Position numbers and translations under genes: made by a program. Below, piece by piece: positions 13,901-24,500 of a stretch of 64,000 bases of DNA. Each line of letters starts with the position of its first letter. The first letter of the stretch is position 1. A model generated the notes under the pieces. It saw only the letters and a list, made by a program, of their open reading frames with translations. It was not told the origin of the DNA and searched no databases. This DNA comes from Cheilinus undulatus. Taxonomy: Eukaryota > Chordata > Actinopteri > Labriformes > Labridae. The stretch covers positions 37,983,000 to 38,046,999 of the forward strand of contig NC_054866.1 in NCBI RefSeq assembly GCF_018320785.1. Direction: 5' to 3'.

Positions 13901-15171
13901 ATTAAGTCATGGGGTTGCCTCTTTGTACAGACACAACTAGGACAGAAATCAGGTACTGTGTTTCTGGCACGGCTTTGACTTTGCAATTTATTGCAACTGT
14001 ATGACCAAAATTTTAAAAATGCCAGAAATTCATCCAGCTGGTCAAGAGCCTCTGATCAGGCCATGATTAGTCCTTGTGCCTCCATGTACGCTGTGCAATA
14101 AAGACACGGGACTGAACAGAAAATCAGACTTCAAAATCAGTCACACAACTGAAGTCAGTCCAGCCTCTGTTCACACTAGTATCATTTCTCATCTAATTAA
14201 ACACAAAATAAAAATGCATTTAGCTAACTATTCTAAGTGGGTAGCATGGACTTTTTCAGTGGGTATTGTAACCAGTCCAAACTGTACTGTTTTTCATTAA
14301 ATAAATCCAGCTGGTCTAAAATCATCGGAAATTTGGGTTGCCATTTCCCATCGAGGAGTTGATGGTGGTTCTTGAGACCAGACCAGTTGAGAATCACTGC
14401 TTTAGACGAACTAAACACTGTAATGGGGCGACTATATAGGTAGAGTTGGTTGTTTTACAATCGGAAAGCCATGACCTGCAGTCACATGTCGATATGTCCT
14501 TTGGCCAGACACGTATCCCCAATTTGCTCCCACTGCTTCGTTGGCGGCATTTAAATGGAATTAGATAATACTGATGGCAAATTCTCCTCTGCAGCCTTTA
14601 CCATCGTGACTGTGGTGTAAAAGTACTTTGAGTAGTCAGAAGAGCTATACAAGCTCAAGTAGATTTACCATTTAAAACATCGCACAGCAATGTTGTAAGG
14701 TTACAAGGTAGTAGTCATTAAGAACAACTACAGTGGCAACTAATGGCAGAATGTTAAAGTTTAAGACAGAGCATTTGACTGGGATTGTGGGCCTGAGCTG
14801 ACCAAAAAAGTTCATATTTAGTTACACTGACTTCTTGAATTCTGGTGCAGACGACAGGGGAATCCAGCCAACTAACTGAGCATCCCTAATTTGGACTGTG
14901 TAATCTAGGCCATAGTCAGCTGGTTTATAAAGGAATAACACAGTTTTATTATACAGTTTTTTACTAAACTATAATCTGTTCCTCTCTGCTTTCAGATGTG
15001 GTGTTCTTCATCTACCTTTACCAGCGCTGGATCTACCGGGTGGATCCCAACAGAGTCAACGAGTTTGGCACCAGCGGAGTCGACCACATTCAGAACAACA
15101 CAGCAGATGCTGCTCCTGCTGCAGCTGCATCCATCACAGACAAACCAGAGGGGGAGAAGAAGAACGATTAA
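1913..15171 (+). CDS. clptm1: CLPTM1, cleft lip and palate transmembrane protein 1 (5' partial)
   Basis: Multi-pass ER membrane protein of the CLPTM1 family; in mammals it is reported to retain GABA-A receptors in the ER, and its paralogue CLPTM1L is a lipid scramblase. Coding exons, all in phase with GT-AG borders: 1913-2052, 5677-5800, 6028-6186, 6290-6407, 7206-7291, 8769-8889, 8995-9239, 9698-9791, 9904-10094, 10326-10421, 10628-10763, 13375-13542, 14996-15171. They give 617 residues plus stop; human CLPTM1 is 669, and a short first exon is missing here. Visible landmarks, numbered from the first visible residue: a nine-Gln run before APNAWQVIKGVLFR, a first membrane segment near 41-58, a long luminal domain with KSGFHPDP and SHWHPN, then hydrophobic segments near 340-360, 378-395, 402-420, 463-483 and 488-510, and FIYLYQRWIYRVDP near the end. 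The C-terminal tail is shorter and less Pro/Thr-rich than in mammals. Confidence 0.97.
2141..2777. mobile_element. Internally deleted Tc1/mariner-like element
   Basis: Lies in the first visible clptm1 intron. The left end (TACAGTGCATTTGGAGAATA) and right end (reading TATAGTGCTTTCAGAAAGTA on the other strand) form imperfect terminal inverted repeats of the kind that begin fish Tc1 elements, flanked by TA. The interior resembles the Tc1 5' untranslated region and start of the transposase gene, but no intact transposase remains. A second internal inverted pair (CATGACAAAGTGAAAACAG and its complement near 2641) lies inside the ends. Confidence 0.8.
2778..5676. other. clptm1 intron, remainder
   Basis: No gene is visible. 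A fragment near 3535-3610 (ending in TTGTGCAGCCCTAG) and another near 4925-5000 resemble common degenerate teleost dispersed repeats. There are A-rich runs near 3095-3120 and 3405-3420. The rest is unremarkable AT-rich intron. Confidence 0.5.
7345..8565 (-). mobile_element. L1-like LINE fragment, ORF2 C-terminal part and 3' end
   Basis: Sits antisense in the clptm1 intron between 7291 and 8769. Conceptual translation of the minus strand gives blocks typical of the C-terminal third of fish L1 ORF2: a segment at 8434-8186 with LISIVYNKLI and RIKTAWEQDL, then LQFKVVHRAHTSKSRLS leading to a CxxC-like 'NPCWDKCRSEAQ' at about 8150-8040, then ARRAVLLRWRDA and a C-terminal block. The segment between the cysteine motif and the next block looks deleted. 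The 3' end near 7345 reads AACCAATAAAAATATT on the minus strand, consistent with an LTR-less retroelement tail. No reverse transcriptase core is present, so the copy is dead. Confidence 0.8.
9465..9665 (+). mobile_element. Tc1-like 5' fragment
   Basis: In the clptm1 intron just upstream of the exon at 9698. The text from the 'caactttattcaacag' block through 'cacctgtgtctggaagg' to 'caccatgaag' resembles the untranslated leader and first codons of a fish Tc1-like transposase. No transposase body follows; it is truncated about 30 bases before the splice acceptor. Recognised from memory of the family, not by alignment. Confidence 0.55.
10764..13374. other. Large clptm1 intron, nothing recognised
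   Basis: A 2.6-kb AT-rich intron between the exons coding YGFLLTFG and FITMTPQLF. I see no coding potential, no tRNA-like fold and no clear transposon ends. The donor (GTAAGA) and the acceptor with a pyrimidine tract ending in TTTTTAG are canonical. Confidence 0.6.
13543..14995. other. Last clptm1 intron, nothing recognised
   Basis: A 1.45-kb intron before the last coding exon. Short open frames on both strands show no family resemblance and no conserved motif. The acceptor CTCTCTGCTTTCAG at 14982-14995 is strong. Confidence 0.6.
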
Positions 15172-16818
15172 AACAGTAAGGTGCCCTCACCTGCCCCACC
15201 CCCCCGGCCCTCACTGCTGGGGCGAAGAGGACTTGTGGAAATCAGGCATGGAGGGGAGCCATTGTTTAGCCGTCATGGATGCCACTACAAAAAAAAAAAA
15301 GAAAAAAAAGCAGTTCAACTGTTCCCTCTGATTTCTGTGCGGATCCACAAAGAATCATATTCAGTTCTAGACTTTGGTCAATTCTTCTTTCTGTTCCCTG
15401 CCCTCTCGTTTTGCAGTTCAAGTGAAGTAAAACAAAACGTGATGTACTGTATTCTGTATGATTTCTCTGAGGGTAAAAGTGTCTTGGAATAGAGGCTGGG
15501 AGGGAAATGGGTCGCAGTAACACAGCTATTTTTTTGATATACATATACAGGGAAGAACGTGAGACTTTTGTTCTTTGTGTAGATTCCTTGTGAATTTTTT
15601 TTTTCATTCCATGTGAGCACCGTGCTTTCAGATTGTCTGGAAACCGGTGAGTAGTACTGGAGGAAACTGGAAAGACCCTGAGCCACGACGGATGTAGAAA
15701 AGAGAGACAAGATGGACGACCCTGCAGAACACTACCCACCAGAGAGGGACCACTACCCTCGATTTTAAACAAATGGTTAATGTTCTTCAGTTGAACATGA
15801 AAAAATAACAGCCTTGTTGGTATTAATATAAATATATTAATTGTCAATGACTTAATTTTTGTTTTCCAGTCACTGAAACATTCTTTTGTATGTCCTCAAA
15901 CTGTACAGAATCTCAGCTTGTCATGTTAATAATACCGATGTCAAAACCGTCTAAGAGTAGCTAATTTACAGAGTCTAATTTTTATTTCACTCCCTCAGCC
16001 AGATGTCTGAATTTTAAGTTGTTTCACGCTCCAAACCAGATCCCCCTGACACTGTGGAGACAGGTGTAGGGTGTGTGCTGGAAGAATTACAGTCTATTGT
16101 TTTAATTTTAAGTGCTGTTGGTTCCATGTTGGTACATATTACATTTTGATTCATTCATGTTTATAGTAAAACTTAAGTGTGATTTAAAAAGTTTATGCTG
16201 ATTGTTGATTTTAGTCTTTGATTTCTAATTTACCTATCAGGTTGGGCTTATTAACAACAATTTTGCTTTAAACTTAACATTTAAAATATCTGAAACAGGT
16301 TGGTTAATGTGCTTATACGGTTTATAAATGAACAGCATCATCATGCCTCTGTACTCTTCAAATCAGAGGGTTTTAAACGGTAATGACAGATTAATTGTGT
16401 TTTCGTTAACACAGGAAAAGACTGGTCATGACTATTATGTCAGGCCTAAGATCTTGATTTTAAACTAATTTCCTATTTTAAACATTTTTATTAAACCTCA
16501 ACATCCAGCAACTTACTCTGATTCAAAGGACTTACGCTGGAAATTTGTTGTATTTTTTTTTCTCATAACTGGTATGCATTATTTAGAAATTACTGGAGTG
16601 CCACATTCCTGCTTTAGTGGTATTACAGGTGCGAGATATTAGATGATGGCTGCTGAAGGGTTCCAAAATTGGTCCTAGAGGCCTATCTAATACAATTTCC
16701 AGTGTATTTCCAGGATTTTTTTACACCACGTTTGGAACAACAATTCCTGCTGTGAGTAGTTTACAGCATGATGACCTCTAGAACAAATAGACACAATTTT
16801 GGTAAAAAGCACAATAAA
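15172..16818 (+). other. clptm1 3' untranslated region (extent uncertain)
   Basis: Follows the clptm1 stop codon. It holds an A-rich run near 15289-15311 and AT-rich sequence. ATTAAA at 16490-16495 and AATAAA at 16813-16818 are possible polyadenylation signals; I cannot tell which is used. The 193-codon antisense frame across 15266-15847 has no recognisable motif. Confidence 0.5.
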
Positions 16819-18229
16819 ATACGTTGTATTTTTTTGTTTTGAAGCACAAAAAATGCAGCCTGTATATGATAAAAGCAATGCATTTATAAGAAACCCTGCA
16901 TGTTAGGCCATGTTTACTTAATTAGATTAACATTTATGTATGTTTTACACTAAAACACTAGATTTCTACGTTTTATAAACATTAAAAAAATAGATTGACA
17001 TGGAGGCTGCCATTGTTTTGCAATGCATTCTGGGATATGTTGTCATATGGTTGCATTACTTTTTTCCCCACATCTTTCACACCCCAATCTGCCTAATAGC
17101 AATCTCTTCCCTAATGTCTTCTTTAGTAAAACTGCACTGCAGTTGAAACTTAAAAAACTCTTTAAATGTGACACTTAATTGAAAGACAAATGCAGTTATT
17201 TGACATCACTACCCCAAAGTACTATGTACAATGGCAGCCTACATGAGCCTTTGTATATTTTCTCAAAATGTGGAAAGTAGCGTTTCTTTGTATAACGTGC
17301 ATAAAAAGAACACTTTCTCTAATACAGTTGATACGCCAAGGTTCCCATAAAGCACAAAAAGTCATTCGATGTACAGTAGTCAATTTGTTATAAAGAGGTT
17401 GACAGACTAAAGTGCTACACCCGTCAGTGCATTACACTGTGACACTATATTTTTCTATGAGCTGCTGATATCTTTCAACTCACAACAACAGCTCTATATT
17501 TTTCTGTTTGGCTGAGTCACTGCTTCCTGTAAACACTTCAACTTTCTCTTTCCCTTTCCTATAACTTGCCTTTCCTTTTTTTTCTTTTGGTAGATGTCGC
17601 TGTCTCGCTTTAGTTGCAAAGCCAAGTTGGTTGGGTTGATGGTAAAATGAAGGTAGGAAATGTCACTTTAAGAGGCGGTCACTAAACGTGCAGAGAGATG
17701 ATTGGTGCAGTTTAATGGCTGTAATTATTCATGATGAAATGAGGAATTCCCAGACTTACTCTGAGTTTGTGGGCTACAGCAGGGTCATGATGCAACCAGG
17801 TGAAATTTCTGAGCTGTGAGTTCCTCTGGATGGTATAAAACTAAGACTGGCTTGTGTGTAGATATGTGGTTATTCATATGAAAGCACATTTGTACCATTA
17901 AGACAATATGGAGTATCGTCATTAATGATAAAGTCTCGCGATATGAGATTTTATTTACACTCTACTGACTAAATCAAAAATCATCTCTAGGTGTTATGCT
18001 CTTATTTTTAACTGCCTTCTCGAGTTTTATATAAACAAAGTATTTTCCAATCCCTATTCTTCACCTCAAGAAAAAATGTTGTACACGGAGTTTTAAAACG
18101 GTTATTCATAATTTTTGATGAGTTCATGTCATAATAAATTAGTAAACGTTTATGATTAATTTAAGGGCAGTTTGCAATCCCTTCTTTTAGAAAGAGACTG
18201 AGCTTTAAAAGTAGATATCTATTTTGAAT
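16819..18229. other. clptm1-relb intergenic region
   Basis: About 1.4 kb between the likely clptm1 3' end and the relb promoter. No ORF of interest and no recognisable repeat ends. The last part becomes promoter-like. Confidence 0.5.
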
Positions 18230-18563
18230 ATTGAAACGTGAAACGCTCAGGTACCTACAGCGCCGAGCTTGACAGACGTCATGCTAAGGGGATTTCCATC
18301 TCCAGAAGCAGCCAATCAGAGAGAGCGGCACTGCGGAAACACAAGCTGGAGAAAAACTGGCGTTTAGACATCCAACACATGACAGTACGACGTTTTGGAA
18401 GGTCGTCGCTGTTTGGTACACACTCTCATAGCCGGTTAACAGCCCGGAGAGTCTTTAACCTGAGCTGTTGTTTTTTGTAAAGAGTAACGTTCAGACCCAA
18501 GAGAGAAGAGAAGCCCAAAATATTGTTTTTTGAACGGACTTCGTGGACTCGTCAGCAAAGTTC
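18230..18563 (+). promoter_or_regulatory. relb: relb promoter and 5' untranslated region with kB site
   Basis: The 330 bases before the relb ATG are locally richer in CpG than their surroundings. Visible motifs: a CRE-like AGACGTCA at 18275-18282, a perfect kB consensus GGGGATTTCC at 18288-18297, and a CCAAT box within GCCAATCAGA at 18311-18320. No TATA box is placed with certainty, so the start of transcription is not defined. Mammalian RELB is known to be induced by NF-kB through promoter kB sites; the site here suggests the same feedback in this fish, which is inference. Confidence 0.65.
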
Positions 18564-21500
18564 ATGGTCTCCAACGGCTCCGCACATGAAATGAAAGACA
18601 TGGACATCTGCAACGGGGCCTCTGGTAGGTTTTAAATCTTAATGTTAAAGTTTGTGTATACGTGAGAGGGCTGACATCATCCTGGGACATGTGATTTGTG
18701 AGGGCAGAGCAGCCAACACCCATCCCCGGGACTAGAGCACGCCTTCCCGGCTTCAAGGCTCTGCACGGTGTGCAGCTTTGACATCTACTAACCTTTGTTT
18801 TTACTCTCTTTTCTCTGTTTTTGTCCCACAGAGCGAGGGGTGTCAGACTTTGGTGAGTACAGACTTTTACCCAAATACACTTACCATAGTACAAGTTGGT
18901 AAAGCGTTATTTGTGTGTGTGCCAAAGTGTGTAGCGAACGCATTCAAAAAGAAGTCGGATGCCCGATTGTTTTCTTTTTTTGTTTTTGTTTTTACTTGTT
19001 TTTCCGCTGTCTCATCTTGTAAAAAGATGTTCCTCGCATAGCAGCTGCTTTGTACGGGGCCATAAATTCAGGTCTTTAATTAATACCCTAAAATATAAAA
19101 ATGCTATAAAAGATGTATGTAATAATGTAAACGGCTGAACTGTTTGAGATAATAATCTTTTTGCAATTTTTATTTAATATGCGGTTATGTATAAAGTTCC
19201 ACATCTGTATTTCTCATACAACAAGCAATAAATAATTCTGTATTATAATAAAAACAATATTTGGTAAATTTAACAAAGGCTGAAAATTGTTGAAAAAAAT
19301 TCTGATTGCAGTTGTTTTGACTCATTGCAAATTTGATATTAGTCTAACTGCTGCATAGAAGGAATGATAATTAAATGCACTTCTCATTTTTAATAAGACA
19401 AACATTAAAAAACTGGAAAGTAGGGTGTTTTTTTTTGTTTGTTTTTGCTTATTATTATTTCTAAATGACACTTTACATGATGTGTAGTGCATAACATCTC
19501 TCTTGAAAAGTTGACTCTTACATTTTAGTTTGTAAACAATTCAATTAACACTCAGTTAATTATATAACAAAATTTTGATTGTCTGTAGCAGGTTGGGTAA
19601 TAGATCATCTTTTTGAAGATTGCAGTGGCTGCTTGCTGATTTTTTTTGGGGGGGGGGGGCTTGCAGGCACCATTGTTTTTCTATTTTACTTGCAAGTGTG
19701 AGAAACTAAAACCGCAGGCATAAATCAGTGTCTGAGGTGTAGCTATAGCGAAAAAATATTCACACATCATAACTGGTTCAGTATCACCGGGGAAAAACGA
19801 ATCTTCAACAAACTAACTTCCTATTCTAACACTACATATTTTATATTTATTGACTTTGGTTAGGATTTCACAACAGTAATGTGGTGTACAATGTTCCAAT
19901 ATTGGAAATAATTGAAGGGGAAGTCAAATAGATCTATTTTTAGTTAATATACTTTATTTTTTCTAAATGTGCAACACCAATATGACATATTGGAAAAGTT
20001 GGAAAAGGAGGCATGATTTATTGAGATACCCAATTTAAAATATATGTGATAATAGGGATGCAGGGATGCATCAGTTTAACATCGGTATTGACCAACCTTG
20101 GCCCTTTTGACAAACATCATCCATCAGCAAATGATAGGGCATGAACTGATGGCAGTAGCAGATGTTTATCTGTTGTAATATCAATTTAGTGCTGACATTC
20201 AGCTAACGTTGGTGCTCTAACATGGAAGAAAATGTTGAAACTGTGGGATTGTGACACCAAAAGCAGTGATGGTAAAAAGTGTCTTCAAGCGGCCCTCCTC
20301 TCATTATATAACATGAATAAACTTGAGTAGTTTAACTGCAAGTTTAAGAGGACTATGCTTATATTTGTGAAGATGTCAGCCACACTTGTAAAGTAACGTT
20401 TTCTTATGTGTTGCTTAAAACTTGCATGAAAGGAATCTAATATAAATCTAATATAAACACTGACATAAATACACACTTAAATCAAGAAAAAAATCCACTT
20501 AAAGTTTGTTTTCTTGTGTGTCACAAATTTAGTTATTATAAAGCGATTATTTAAAAAAATAGTGCATTTTTCACCCTGAAGATTATTTTTATATTATTTT
20601 TATAAATAATAAATCAGGCCATATGTCTATTCTGTAAAACACAGTGGAAAACTCTGCTTTGATGTCCTCAGAGACATCCTCCATATCCAACTGCAGAGAT
20701 TGAATATAATCTGTCACCTACTTGTGTGATTTTAATGGTTTAAAAAGAGTACTGTGTCAATTCTGCAGGTTTTTATCATCTTATATATTTTTGTGATGGT
20801 GCTTTCTCACTATCAGCTCTACAAGAGCTGACATTTTAATGGTGGAGCAATTTTACCTTAAAATGTTTAATGTCCATTTCTCTAAATCAGTTATTCAGTG
20901 TTTTCTTTTTTTTTTAACCAGACCTCATTCAAGAAATCCTCACAGAGTATGAAACCCCCCTCCCTGGACCCCCTCGCCCTCCTGTTGACCTCACTGACCA
21001 CACAGGGGTCCAACAGCCCAGACTGGTGCCGAGAGGAACTGCATGTCAGGTGAGTTTGATCAGAAAAACATCACAGGACGGGCTTTAGTTCTGTCATGAT
21101 GTATTTGTAACAGTGTAGTCGTCTGTGGTGTTGTGGTCAATGAGATGGTGTCTGCTCTTGGTTTACCGTTACCTACATTTTGAGGAATGACTCAATGTCA
21201 CACCCGGGGGGGGGGGCGGGCACCAAGTGTTTGTTTCAGGTGAGAGACAGTTCTGAGAAACAGTCATTGACAAACAGATAGCTAACACACAAACACAGAC
21301 CAAATTATGATTGTATAATTACTGTAAAAGAATCTTTATTGAGCTGTAATTTTAAGAAAGATCACCGAAAATTGAAATGAATTAGGTTTATCAAAAAATC
21401 TAAACTATTTATGTCCCTGCTGGTGACTTCTGCAGAGGTATTATGTGTCTGTACATCCATACAGTATATCCTTACTTTTGCATGGGGCTGCGCTGATTAG

Positions 21501-24500
21501 AATTTGGAGGTCAAAAGGGTAACCGTGAACTCATATCTTGTGAGCACAATATCTCTGACATGCATCAGAGGTCAAATTTGGGTAACACTTGATTTGTAGC
21601 AGTATGCATAAGACTGACATGACACTGTCAAAATCATGACCTGACACCTGTCATTCACATGAAGGAGGTTTTATGAACATTTATTAATATTTTTTTTTTA
21701 GTTGTTCAGTCACTTATGCCACCTTTAATGCAAAATCGACATTGTTTGTTCGCTTTTCGCTTTATTATATAGTAAGGTTGAAGCTGTAGCCAGCTGTCTT
21801 AGCCTAGCATAACGACTGGAAATAATAGGGGAGAGTGGGGTAAGATCCAGTTTTTACTGATGTGGCTCTCCAGGACAGGAGAACAACTGCAGGCCAGTGC
21901 AACCAGATAGAGTGCAAGGTACTGTACACTGAAACTTCCACTCTTGATTTGGGGTGTCCAGTGTTGTGTGTAGAAGTAGATATGCTCTTAATTTATTGCA
22001 TTAAAGGTGACATAATTGACTGACACTTAATGACAACATTCATAAAGGCTCCTTGGTGTGAAAAGACATGTGTCATGTCATGATTATGCCAGCGTCATAC
22101 CAGTCTTATGTATACCCCTTTAAATGAAGTGTTTGACACCTAAATTTGGCACAGATTTCAACTTGGACTGATTAGAATTTTGAGGTCAGAGGTCAATGCA
22201 ACCTTACACTGTGTGAGGACCATGTGACCATATTGTAGCTTCCTAGAAGTTATATTTTCTTCACTTTCACTATTGGACAGTTGCACCACTTGTGGAGGCT
22301 TTAACTGCTAGGTGGTAGTTCTAGTTTTATGTTAACAGAGCTGTGGGCTTTTCCCCTTTTGTCCTCACCTTTGAAAAACTATACAAACCAGACAAGATTT
22401 TATATTTACTAGCTGGTCAAGTTGCAAAGAATTCATGAGAGGAAATATGACTGAATAAACATGACAAATGTTTACCTTTACAAGCCATTTTTATCGTCTG
22501 AATAACTGATTTGCCGGCTGAACAGATAACCTTCAGGCAGTTTGAATGATCATTCTTGGGTTTCTTTTTTCAGACAACTGATTTTAGGAGATGTTTCTTT
22601 TACCTTGCCACTTTGAAGGAGTTTTATGACATTTGATTGGCTCAACTATTACTTTAAACAACTTCTGTATCCATCAATGATGGAATTAATTGTTTGTTGC
22701 GTCCCTAGACTAAAGATTTTTTGTGCACCACTATTTATTCATGGAAACACGTACAGTTTATGCATGTATCACTTTTTCAATCATTATTTTTGCATGTCCT
22801 CTCCGAAATACTGTGGATATAAAAACAGCTAAGGTAGCTTCAGTTTTTCTCTGGTGTTATGAGTCTGCAGCTTCAGTTTAACAATTCATAGACAATCACA
22901 TGTTGCTCAGTGAAACTGCACACATGTAGCACAGAGGAGGTTGTTTGTGTTGTTGTTGTACAGAGTAGTAGTTACTCAGCAGACCGATCTGGCTCTTACC
23001 AGAAAGCACGTGGTTTATAGACAGCAGGCAGATCGGGAGCGGTGTAATCTGATAAGGCTTCAATGAGGCCTCAGCCCACACAGGCAGGTAATAATCAAAA
23101 GAGTCAGCACAAGCAGACAGCTGAGACTCTTTATTATGTCTTTAGTAGTCATTATAAAGGGCTAAATTTGGCTGTAATTACAATTGTTGTGGTGTGTGCT
23201 TGATGCTCACACACTTCCTTGACATGTTTTTGTGTAGGAGGAGACAGAGGAGGGGAGGTTAGTAGTACTGTAACCTGACTCCTACTTTCAGTTTGCCTTC
23301 CTTTCTGTTTATTAGCCAGATCCACCCGGGGGTTTGAGGGGTAACATTCTTCATCTTGCACTGTAACTCTGATTGGCTGATCCACGTCACTTTGAGCTAA
23401 CTTCCTGTTTCCTGTTCTGTGGCTCGGTTCTGCCTGGCTTTTGTTTAGCTCTGCTGCCTTTTTAGGCTAACAGGTAAACTCAGGCTAACATCCTTGCAGA
23501 CCTATGAGCTCACTGACAGCAGACTGTTGAGAGGAAATTATGAGGCATGACTTTGTGCAGAGGCATAACCCGGCAGCTACACTTTAATGGGCTCTCAGCC
23601 TGATTAACGTCAGCTCGAGAGGATCTGAACTTCTTTGTTCCCTGCAGGTTTGGTCATAAATTGTTTTTAAACTTATGCTGCTGATAGATTTAAACCTAAG
23701 TGTGTTTTTAATGATGTTTAGCTTGTTGTTTTGGATACTTCTTCACTTATTTGTGTCACTTTGAAGCATGAGAGGCAAAACAGGGCTGTAAAAGAAGGTG
23801 GTAACAGAAAGGCTGGATTGTCTGCGGTGAAACAAAGAATAAGGCATGAAAATGTTAGAGGAGGAGTCAAAAGAGCAAGCCGTTAACTCTGTGCACTGAT
23901 AGAAAGCACATGTATGAAGAAAAAACATGCACTGACTCACTTTTCATGGCTTCTGTGATGCAGAATGATTCATATACACTATGTCATAGTGTGATGGATG
24001 ACAGAGCCTGGCTCTCTTTTCAATGCTGTTGATTTTTCTTTTTTCCAGTTGATGTTTTCCTACACATCATAGTCTTAAATGACATTGAGATCTGTCACTA
24101 AAATTAAATAAACTGGAAAAGATATAAAAGTAAATATTCAATGTTCAGAAATAGGAGGGAAATATTCTGGTACTAAAGGTACAGAGTACTAGGGAAAATG
24201 TCTGATTGATGCCATGTAACGTGAGGTGAAATGATATGTTACAGGCTGTAAAAAGATTGAAGTTTTTAGTCACAATTAATCTAGGATTTCTGTAGTTAAT
24301 TTTGATTAATCACATCCCTTTTATCACATTTCAAATTTCCACTATTTTGCATTCAGAACTGTTCTTTTGTCATTTTGGATTTTTCTACTGTCTTAAACTA
24401 AAGGGAATCTGCTTCCAGTTTGGATACAGATCTGCTTTCATAGGTAGATTGAATTTAACCATGAAAAAGGAACTTGATATGGATTGAAAAGGAAATAAGC

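Noticed and set aside
15266-15847. 193-codon minus-strand frame in the clptm1 3' region
   Set aside because: It overlaps the 3' untranslated region, has no domain or plausible promoter, and low-complexity Phe/Lys runs come from A/T tracts.
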